Below are positions 58,201 to 64,000 of a stretch of DNA of 64,000 bases, in pieces. Position 1 is the stretch's first letter, and each line of letters starts with the position of its first letter. The notes below the pieces were generated by a model. It had not been told where the DNA came from, did no database searches, and saw only the letters and a list, made by a program, of their open reading frames with translations. A program made the translations under genes and the position numbers. This stretch comes from Oceanospirillum sediminis (GTDB taxonomy: Bacteria > Pseudomonadota > Gammaproteobacteria > Pseudomonadales > Halomonadaceae): assembly GCF_014164585.1 (NCBI RefSeq), contig NZ_JACJFM010000004.1, positions 62,001 to 126,000 of the forward strand. The letters are read 5' to 3'.

Positions 58201-58645
58201 ATTCTCTGCTTTCTACTTGCCCATAAGAAACTGATATTACAATAAGAAGTATTACAGCTATAAATAGTATGTCGTTACTTGTGCTTAGTATGTACTCGGA
58301 TTTCTTTATTTCATCTAGTTCGGAAACAAATATTTTATTTTCGGATGATACCTGTATAACATTCTTTAATGCATACAGAGCTGTATAGTTGAGAAGGGTT
58401 ATTATTCCGTATGACTCTATTATCTCATGGGGTTTTGGTATAGGGGCGTGGTTATTGTTTTTCTTGTTTATTATGCTGGCTATGATATATAGGAATATAG
58501 CGTCCAATATGAATAAGAGAAAGGCAATGTTTTTTTTGTCGAGAACTGTTTGGTCTATTGAAGTCAGATGAAATATTACAATAGATAGGAATGAATATAG
58601 GATTATAGTTAATAATGATTTTTTGTTTTTGTCTGTTGATAGCAT
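58199..58645 (-). CDS. Unknown AT-rich small membrane protein
   Basis: A 148-residue protein with about four membrane helices (near 10-28, 40-60, 78-95 and 122-141) and lysine-rich loops. No family is recognised. Its AT content is clearly higher than the neighbours, a sign of recent transfer. It lies between the toxin-like pair and the Abi-like gene. Confidence 0.55.
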   Translation of the reverse strand: MLSTDKNKKSLLTIILYSFLSIVIFHLTSIDQTVLDKKNIAFLLFILDAIFLYIIASIINKKNNNHAPIPKPHEIIESYGIITLLNYTALYALKNVIQVSSENKIFVSELDEIKKSEYILSTSNDILFIAVILLIVISVSYGQVESRE

Positions 58646-58795
58646 AATAATTTGTTTCTTATGTTTTATTTGTTAATAAGCCTATAAAAAAGGCCATACT
58701 ATTCTGAGTTGCCACATTCAAAGACCTTTGACATCAAAGTAAGGGTTCAAAAAGACACTTAATTATAGCTCTTCAGTTACTTGGAAAGGTCTTAG

Positions 58796-59671
58796 CTACT
58801 GGCCTCTCCACTCTTGAAATTCTTCGCTAAATGCTATATCCATAGGATTTAAAAGTCTAAATGTCCATGCATCTTTTGCTACTATTTTCTCAAGCTGTGA
58901 ATCTTTAAATGTATGCACAAATCCAATTTTTTGTATTATTTGAATCGAGCTTAATTGTGAATAAAGAAGTTTGTTGAGTTCTGTTTCACAGAAAGTAGAT
59001 ATTTTTTTATTTTTATCTTTACTTTTGTTCTCTACAAGATGGTTTATAAGTTCTATTGTGATCTTTAAGTCCTGTTCTATATAAAAGCAATCATATGACT
59101 TTGTTTCTTCTGGGCCGAATATATTTTTTGTGCACTCTCTTAATTCCATTGGGTCTTTTTCTGTTAGGTATTTTATTTTTCTTTCTATAACGTTTTCTAT
59201 GTGAGCCTTTTTTATGTAGAAGCTGCTTTTAAATGCTTCCAGCTCTATGTCTGTCTCAACTTCATGCTTTGATTGTTTAAATGAATATAAGGCAAGAAGA
59301 ATACCTATTGGCGTTAGTGTCCCCCCAATGAAAGAGCCATAACTGGCTAAATGATCTACAGCTTTTCCTTGTCCTGAGACGTCGCTTACGAAGAAAAAAA
59401 AACACGTTAGAAGAAAGAAAAATGCTATAAAAACAGACGCCTCTTTATTCTCTGATAACTTGTTTTTCCAATTCTTTTTCAAGAACAGCACTCCTATAGC
59501 AACAGGCAATAACCACCAGCCTACTTTGGGATTAAAAATTAGGTAATCAGCTTCAGCTAAAGCGAAGGTGTTCAGGCTTTCGATGGATAATAGATAGGCG
59601 AACGCACCCAGAACGGCATGTTTCCAACTGGGAATGCTGTCCTTTGCTTTAAATTCCATTCCTAACTCCAT
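58796..59671 (-). CDS. Membrane protein resembling putative phage abortive-infection proteins
   Basis: A 291-residue AT-rich protein. Three to four N-terminal helices (about 17-35, 50-65, 80-100 and 112-130) end with GSFIGGTLTPIGILLALYSF, like the last membrane helix of the family named putative phage abortive infection protein. A helical cytoplasmic domain follows (about 130-291). Relatives are found in prophages and defence islands. Its position between integrase and repressor fits a moron gene. Resemblance was judged by eye. Confidence 0.5.
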   Translation of the reverse strand: MELGMEFKAKDSIPSWKHAVLGAFAYLLSIESLNTFALAEADYLIFNPKVGWWLLPVAIGVLFLKKNWKNKLSENKEASVFIAFFFLLTCFFFFVSDVSGQGKAVDHLASYGSFIGGTLTPIGILLALYSFKQSKHEVETDIELEAFKSSFYIKKAHIENVIERKIKYLTEKDPMELRECTKNIFGPEETKSYDCFYIEQDLKITIELINHLVENKSKDKNKKISTFCETELNKLLYSQLSSIQIIQKIGFVHTFKDSQLEKIVAKDAWTFRLLNPMDIAFSEEFQEWRGQ

Positions 59672-59749
59672 GTTTTTTCTAAACTTCAGGGTTCACCCTG
59701 GTAGAACCTGTGCCGATATCAGAGAACCAGCGAGATAGCACTTTTGCTG

Positions 59750-60025
59750 CTAAGACCCAGTTTTGAGTTGATCAGCAGAGAGCTTTATCTCTGGCGAGAT
59801 CTGGCCTGCACTTGGATTTACCTGATCAGTCATTAACCAGAGTGTGTACTTTTGGAACTCTGGAATATTGCAAAATCTGAGTAAGGTTTCTGCTTTCATA
59901 TCTTTTTTAACTCCACTATCTAATTTGCTGATCGTAGAGCGAGAAATTCCTGTCATTTCAGCAAGTTGCACCTGAGTTATGCCCTCTGCTTCTCTGATAG
60001 CCTTAACTTTTTCGTAAATTTGCAT
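59750..60025 (-). CDS. Cro/C1-type repressor of the second element
   Basis: A 91-residue HTH protein. The XRE domain spans about 4-60 (IREAEGITQVQLAEMTGISRSTISKLDSG). A short C-terminal tail has no S24 peptidase, so it is not self-cleaving like the tail-locus repressor. It is divergent from the replication genes with two operators between them. Confidence 0.85.
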   Translation of the reverse strand: MQIYEKVKAIREAEGITQVQLAEMTGISRSTISKLDSGVKKDMKAETLLRFCNIPEFQKYTLWLMTDQVNPSAGQISPEIKLSADQLKTGS

Positions 60026-60033
60026 TTGACAAT

Positions 60034-60081
60034 GTTCCCTAAGGGGAATTAAATTTCCTTCAAATGCTCCCTTAAGGGAAC
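60034..60081. promoter_or_regulatory. Paired operators of the second element
   Basis: Two near-palindromes with the core TCCC-TTA-GGGA: GTTCCCTAAGGGGAAT (60034-60049) and GCTCCCTTAAGGGAAC (60066-60081). Their centres are 32 bases apart, about three helical turns. Confidence 0.7.
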
Positions 60082-60137
60082 ATAAAGAACGTTAATGAAC
60101 CTTGGGTGTGGCAGCACCCAAAAACGGAGTTTATCAA

Positions 60138-60362
60138 ATGGATAGTGCTAATGAACACGTAATGAGCCAAAAAGAACCGCAATGGTTAGGCGGAACCCTT
60201 CCCCCGGTGATGACCATAGATAAGTTTGCTGATCTGGTTGGCCTGACTGCGGCCACAGTAAAGAGCCAGGTAAACCGTGGTTATTACCCGACTAAGAAAG
60301 TGGGCAAGCGCACTTTGATCAATATCGTTCTGTTCGTGGACGAACTCCGTTCAGGTATTTGA
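60138..60362 (+). CDS. Small HTH protein (excisionase/AlpA-like)
   Basis: A 74-residue protein from ATG 60138, chosen because GGAG lies 8 bases ahead. The segment MTIDKFADLVGLTAATVKSQVNRGYYPTKKVGKR is a MerR/excisionase-type winged helix with the usual wing residues. It is the first gene right of the operators and probably a Cro-like or excisionase-like regulator. Confidence 0.72.
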   Translation: MDSANEHVMSQKEPQWLGGTLPPVMTIDKFADLVGLTAATVKSQVNRGYYPTKKVGKRTLINIVLFVDELRSGI

Positions 60363-60391
60363 GACACCAGCATTAACAGGGAGGTTCTCAG

Positions 60392-60502
60392 ATGCGGAAC
60401 AGATTCCGGTTAGATTCACGCCGTATTAAATATGAGCTGGCCAGATGCATAGCATGTGCTGGCTTCATTTATCTCCTGTCGCTTGTAAGTGGAATGGGTT
60501 AA
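60392..60502 (+). CDS. 36-residue membrane peptide
   Basis: An open frame with AGGGAGG 9 bases ahead of the ATG and its stop directly touching the replication gene start. The N-terminal half is basic (MRNRFRLDSRRIKYE) and the C-terminal half hydrophobic (CIACAGFIYLLSLVSG). It is short but well placed and has an excellent ribosome site, which supports translation. Confidence 0.55.
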   Translation: MRNRFRLDSRRIKYELARCIACAGFIYLLSLVSGMG

Positions 60503-62494
60503 ATGTCCTTTCTGTCTGACCTTGATTCCCCTGAATACGGGCCTGCCATTGTTCTGAAGAATTGGCGGGCCGGTATCATTCAGGCTTTTCCGGATAACAT
60601 GCAGCCTCATGTAATCCGCCGTTATAAGCAGGTCACAAAGCAGTCTGGTTATGTCCAGGCTAATCATTGGCTACGCAAGCTGAAAGAAACCGTTGTTGAT
60701 CGTCTGCTGAAATGCGGTGATTTTCGCCTGACGCATGATGATCAGGCGTTACGGGATTGGGCTGATGTTCAGGCCGAACGGATCAGCAAAGCCCGGAATA
60801 AAGATGATTTTCTGATAGCCGCTGATCTGTGTGAGCGGTTATGCGAGTTTTACGGCTTCTGCCTGCCTGTCGATCCGGATCACCCAAAGACCAAAAACAG
60901 CGATATTCTGGCCATGGTGCTCAAGCTGGAGACACCGGGCTGGTGGCGTAGAAAAATGCGTACCCGCAGGAACCAGAGTATTGATCAGGCCGCGCGGTTA
61001 CTGGGCCTGATCCATGCAAATGGTCAGTGTTATCTGAGTCATGAGGCCTTAGGGCTTCGCCTGAAACAGAAGACACGTAACCGGGCCTTGCTGGAATCTC
61101 TGCAGGCCGTGAATCAGCATGGTTATACCGCTCTGTTATCCGAACTGGCCGACGTTTCTGTCAGTAAACCCGCTATCCGCAAAGCAGAAATGATGACCCG
61201 GTTACGTGGCTTTGAAGAGGTTGCGGACAGTCTGGGTCATGTGGCTGAGTTCTGTACTCTGACCTGCCCGAGTAAATACCATGCCCGAAGTTCTAAAAAA
61301 GGGCTGAATCCTAAGTACCGGGGTTACACCCCAAAGCAGGCCAATGATTATCTGGTTGAAGTCTGGACCGGTATCCGGAAAGAGCTGAATGAAGCCGGTA
61401 TTCGTATCTATGGCTTTCGCACTGTAGAACCCCACCAAGATGGTTGCCCACACTGGCACATGCTGATGTATATGCAGCCAGAACACCGGGACATTGTTAA
61501 AACCATCTGCCATAAACACGCCCGGAAAGTCGATGGTACTGAAGCAGGAGCCAGAAAACGCCGCTGTGTGTTTAAGCAGATCGACAAGCGCAAAGGCACT
61601 GCGACTGGCTACATCGCTAAGTACATTTCCAAAGGTATCGACGGTGAACACGTTGGTGTTGATCACTATGGCCATGATGCTAAAACAAGTGCCGCCCGAA
61701 TCACTGAATGGGCCGGGGTCTGGTGTATTCGCCAGTTCCAGCAAATCGGTGGTGCACCCGTATCGGTCTGGCGTGAACTGCGCCGTGTATCTGCTGAACA
61801 AATGGCTGAATGGGAACACCTGATCGGTAAAGCTCTGCCTGCTGTTCTGCATCGTGCTCGGGAACTGGCTGATTGGGGTGAGTGGGCCAAATACACCATG
61901 CTGCAGGGTGGCCCGATTATTCCCCGCGCTCTGCGCCCTCTCAAAGTCTGGCGAATGAATACTCCGGCTCTGCGCTGGCAGGAAGGGTATAACCCTCATA
62001 CTCAGGAAGCTGGCCCGTTCCGTCTGGGTCAGTACGGCGATTTACTGGAAGTTATCAAGGGCGTTAAGGCCGGTATTGATGGTCTGTTAACCCGTTTCTT
62101 TCACTGGGAAGTGAAACCCGTCCACAGTAAGGCTTTTGATTTTGAAGAGGCGAATGCCTCGCCTTGGACTCGTGTCAATAACTGTCCGGAACCCCAGGTC
62201 TCACCGCCTGAAGCCGAAAAAATCCGGCAAGAAGTCACCCAACAGTCTGTTTCTGAGATGGTCGATTTCATAGAAGAGTGGGAAGAGGCCCACGGTAAGC
62301 CCTGGCACTTCGTCACCCCGGAAGAAAAAGCGGATCTTCGCTTCAGTCCCCGGCATTCAGAACCGTGGGACGACACAAAAACACTCGAATCTCTGTTTCA
62401 GCTTCAAGAAACAAGCTGGAACACACCACCGCCGCCCGATCTGCCCCCACCGGATGGGCTATTTTTCGACAATGGAGAGTATGGGTATGTCTGA
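60503..62494 (+). CDS. Rolling-circle replication initiator (gpA / PM2 P12 type)
   Basis: A 663-residue endonuclease. The HUH metal motif is PHWHMLMY with H317 and H319. The catalytic helix has Y370 and Y374 in YIAKYISKG, a YxxxY pair typical of superfamily I initiators such as phiX174 A, P2 A and PM2 P12. Such enzymes nick the origin and stay bound to the 5' end. The N-terminal 200 residues resemble the rest of the Phage_GPA domain. It begins directly after the 36-residue gene. Confidence 0.88.
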   Translation: MSFLSDLDSPEYGPAIVLKNWRAGIIQAFPDNMQPHVIRRYKQVTKQSGYVQANHWLRKLKETVVDRLLKCGDFRLTHDDQALRDWADVQAERISKARNKDDFLIAADLCERLCEFYGFCLPVDPDHPKTKNSDILAMVLKLETPGWWRRKMRTRRNQSIDQAARLLGLIHANGQCYLSHEALGLRLKQKTRNRALLESLQAVNQHGYTALLSELADVSVSKPAIRKAEMMTRLRGFEEVADSLGHVAEFCTLTCPSKYHARSSKKGLNPKYRGYTPKQANDYLVEVWTGIRKELNEAGIRIYGFRTVEPHQDGCPHWHMLMYMQPEHRDIVKTICHKHARKVDGTEAGARKRRCVFKQIDKRKGTATGYIAKYISKGIDGEHVGVDHYGHDAKTSAARITEWAGVWCIRQFQQIGGAPVSVWRELRRVSAEQMAEWEHLIGKALPAVLHRARELADWGEWAKYTMLQGGPIIPRALRPLKVWRMNTPALRWQEGYNPHTQEAGPFRLGQYGDLLEVIKGVKAGIDGLLTRFFHWEVKPVHSKAFDFEEANASPWTRVNNCPEPQVSPPEAEKIRQEVTQQSVSEMVDFIEEWEEAHGKPWHFVTPEEKADLRFSPRHSEPWDDTKTLESLFQLQETSWNTPPPPDLPPPDGLFFDNGEYGYV

Positions 62495-62678
62495 GTTTAT
62501 CAGTGAAGCTCTGAGTTACATCATTCAGCTGGGTCTTATGGCTCTGGCTGCAATTGCTGGCATGTATCACAGCCCGGCGGCATCCGTTGGGGCTGTCATC
62601 GTAACCACCGCGATATTAGTAACCTACAACAATCATCAGGAGAGAAAACGTGGCAAGACTAAACAACAGCAAACTTAG
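62487..62678 (+). CDS. Small membrane protein
   Basis: A 63-residue protein from ATG 62487, 8 bases before the initiator gene ends, with GGAGAG ahead. It has two hydrophobic stretches (about 8-25 and 32-48) and a very basic Gln-rich tail. Not recognised; small membrane proteins of this size are common in tailless and filamentous phages. Confidence 0.6.
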   Translation: MSEFISEALSYIIQLGLMALAAIAGMYHSPAASVGAVIVTTAILVTYNNHQERKRGKTKQQQT

Positions 62679-62826
62679 CCATCTGATTACTGAGTTGGAA
62701 GAACTGAACAGAGAAATTGATCAGGCTTCTGTTTTCGACGTTAAAAGGCTGGCTTCACGGGCATCAGATGTACAGCTGAATATTGTCCGTGAGCTGGTCG
62801 CCAGGGAGATAGAACGACATGAGTAA
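62650..62826 (+). CDS. Small helical protein, GTG start
   Basis: A 58-residue frame starting GTG at 62650 with AGGAG 7 bases ahead. It is almost entirely helical (LSHLITELEELNREI, LNIVRELVAREIERHE) and overlaps its neighbours by 29 and 8 bases, the packed style of this element. No function is recognised. Confidence 0.6.
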   Translation: MARLNNSKLSHLITELEELNREIDQASVFDVKRLASRASDVQLNIVRELVAREIERHE

Positions 62827-63235
62827 AACCATTCATGGCTATGTGGCTTGCCCCACACACGGCTGTGATCAGATTGCCTCTGTGCTGAAAACATCCGGCA
62901 CCCGGAACCAGTATTACACCCGTTGCCCGGAGTGTGGCTGTGATCAGCGTAATGGCGCAAAGCATCAGCAATGGATCGCAGACAATATGAGGCCCAGTCA
63001 TGCCGAGATTAAAGAACCTGCAGTGGCCCAGGCACCGGCACCCCTGCCAGAAAAAACGGCCTCATCATCAGCCACTGAAAGTACCCAGAGGCCAGATGTT
63101 ACAAGGCCTGCCCGGCCTGATACCTCTCCCGGCGAGGTAAAACAACCGGTTAAGACCAGCAAAGCCACAAGAATGGGGGTTCTTGGGTTTGCTGGAATGA
63201 TTTTCGGAGGTCTGGTCGGCCTCTGTATAGCTTAA
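62819..63235 (+). CDS. Zinc-ribbon protein with C-terminal membrane anchor
   Basis: A 138-residue protein. An N-terminal zinc ribbon uses CPTHGC and CPECGC. A Pro/Ala/Thr-rich linker follows (about 60-115) and one C-terminal membrane helix (about 118-137, VLGFAGMIFGGLVGLCIA). The layout suggests a membrane-tethered nucleic-acid or protein binder; the role is unknown. It overlaps the preceding gene by 8 bases. Confidence 0.68.
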   Translation: MSKTIHGYVACPTHGCDQIASVLKTSGTRNQYYTRCPECGCDQRNGAKHQQWIADNMRPSHAEIKEPAVAQAPAPLPEKTASSSATESTQRPDVTRPARPDTSPGEVKQPVKTSKATRMGVLGFAGMIFGGLVGLCIA

Positions 63236-63236
63236 A

Positions 63237-63773
63237 TTGCACAGGAAACTAAACATGACAGAACAGAACACCGCTCCGGTTGCTGAAGAACAACTGGAAA
63301 TCACAGACGTAGACACCGCCCAGGCGAAAGCGTTCGAAGCTGAACTGAATCAACTGGATGCTGAAAACGACCCGGATTATGACCCGGAGGCCGCAGAACA
63401 ACAGGCCCAGGCCGAAAAACAGCAAGAAGAAGATGTTGAAGCCGGGGCCGCCATTGCCTCATGGGCCGGAATCTCAGCCATTGAAGGCGCACTGCAGACC
63501 TTTGTACATCATCGCTTTAAGTTCTCAGATGAGGATAAGGCCTATGCCATTGAGAACATGGGGCCTCTGATCGCTAAGTATGGCGATAAGATCCCGCTCT
63601 GGCTGGCGAAGTACAAAGAAGAAATCGGAGGCCTGAAGGCCATAGCCGTACTGGGTAAAGGCACCGTGGTCGGCCTCAAAACGCTGGCCGAAGAAGACCA
63701 GAAGGCCGCAGCAGAACAGGCCCAGCAGCAACAGGAGGCAGGTCAGGATGCCAGAGCCAATCAATCCCAATAA
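63237..63773 (+). CDS. Acidic protein, possible phage membrane or structural protein
   Basis: A 178-residue protein. The N-terminal 75 residues are acidic and Gln/Glu/Ala-rich and look disordered. The centre (about 75-150) has helices with IASWAGISAIEGAL and MGPLIAKYGDKIPLWLAKYKEEI. It ends with another Gln-rich tail. The ATG used by the frame may be 63255 (MTEQN), preceded by AGGAAAC. No family is recognised. Confidence 0.55.
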   Translation: MHRKLNMTEQNTAPVAEEQLEITDVDTAQAKAFEAELNQLDAENDPDYDPEAAEQQAQAEKQQEEDVEAGAAIASWAGISAIEGALQTFVHHRFKFSDEDKAYAIENMGPLIAKYGDKIPLWLAKYKEEIGGLKAIAVLGKGTVVGLKTLAEEDQKAAAEQAQQQQEAGQDARANQSQ

Positions 63774-64000
63774 CTCACTGAATGCTGAACACGTAATCTA
63801 CTGTGCCAGCTCTGGCGGGGGTAAAACCTCTGCCGTTAAAAAGCTGGGCCTGCTGAAACCCACGGACCAGATTGTTTTTCTTGATCCGTACAACGATTAC
63901 GAAGGCGAATTTCTGGGCCGGAAAGTCCGCACGTACACAAAGTGGGCCGAGTTCTATAAAGCCCTGCGTGAAGCCCGGAAGAGTAACCGGGGTTTTAAGA
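63748..64000 (+). CDS. P-loop ATPase, probable packaging ATPase, cut off by the window edge
   Basis: 84 residues are visible from ATG 63748, preceded by AGGAGG and overlapping the previous gene by 26 bases. Walker A is SSGGGKTS near residues 22-29, with a following acidic strand VFLDPYNDYEG. The P-loop lies close to the N-terminus but without a GKPGSGKT as in Zot. The layout fits the P9-type packaging ATPase of PM2-like phages or a Zot relative; the rest of the protein is needed to decide. Confidence 0.65.
   Translation, partial: MPEPINPNNSLNAEHVIYCASSGGGKTSAVKKLGLLKPTDQIVFLDPYNDYEGEFLGRKVRTYTKWAEFYKALREARKSNRGFK

Noticed and set aside
63748-64000. Zot of a filamentous phage
   Set aside because: The Walker A context (SSGGGKTS) and the preceding gpA-type initiator fit a packaging ATPase better. 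It was not excluded, because most of the protein is outside the window.

Overview
The window reads as a gammaproteobacterial chromosome. The supports are a complete-looking general secretion (type II) operon, the gloB / methyltransferase / rnhA / dnaQ neighbourhood, yejABEF, mltD and an argO-argP type divergent pair. An Oceanospirillales member such as Endozoicomonas would fit, but that is an impression and not shown by the sequence. No rRNA, tRNA or CRISPR array was seen.

Layout. 1-9.9 kb: type II secretion genes on the minus strand in transcription order gspN-C-D-E-F-G-H-M-I-J-K; gspK runs off the left edge, gspM sits inside the pseudopilin block and gspL is not seen. 9.9-14.8 kb: dnaQ, rnhA and a SAM methyltransferase (minus), then gloB and mltD (plus). 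14.9-21.3 kb: the yejABEF peptide importer and a PAP2 phosphatase. 21.7-31.2 kb: single genes, including a cysteine-free 551-residue unknown, an ArgO-like exporter with its LysR regulator, a SapC-like protein with a DnaA domain IV-like tail, a cold-shock protein, a GlxA-type regulator and small enzymes. 31.3-35.1 kb: a chemoreceptor with a zinc-binding CZB tail and a PAS-GGDEF protein.

35.4-55.4 kb is a phage-tail locus: fiber and fiber chaperone, hub-like proteins, a 2428-residue tape measure, a gpG/gpGT chaperone pair with an A AAA AAC slippery site, a tube protein, a candidate tail-end protein, a beta-helix protein, a holin-like protein, two regulators and a divergent self-cleaving CI/LexA-type repressor. 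No terminase, portal, protease or capsid gene is present. A LexA-type box lies ahead of two terminators and the structural operon. I read this as a probable SOS-controlled, non-contractile (F-type-like) tailocin, or else a decapitated siphoprophage.

56.4-64 kb is a second element running off the right edge: tyrosine integrase, a toxin-antitoxin-like pair, two AT-rich membrane-protein genes (one resembling abortive-infection proteins), a Cro/C1 repressor with paired operators, a rolling-circle initiator with HUH and YxxxY motifs, several small membrane or zinc-ribbon proteins and the start of a P-loop ATPase. The order resembles tailless PM2-like (corticovirus-type) prophages more than filamentous phages, but the capsid gene that would decide lies outside the window.
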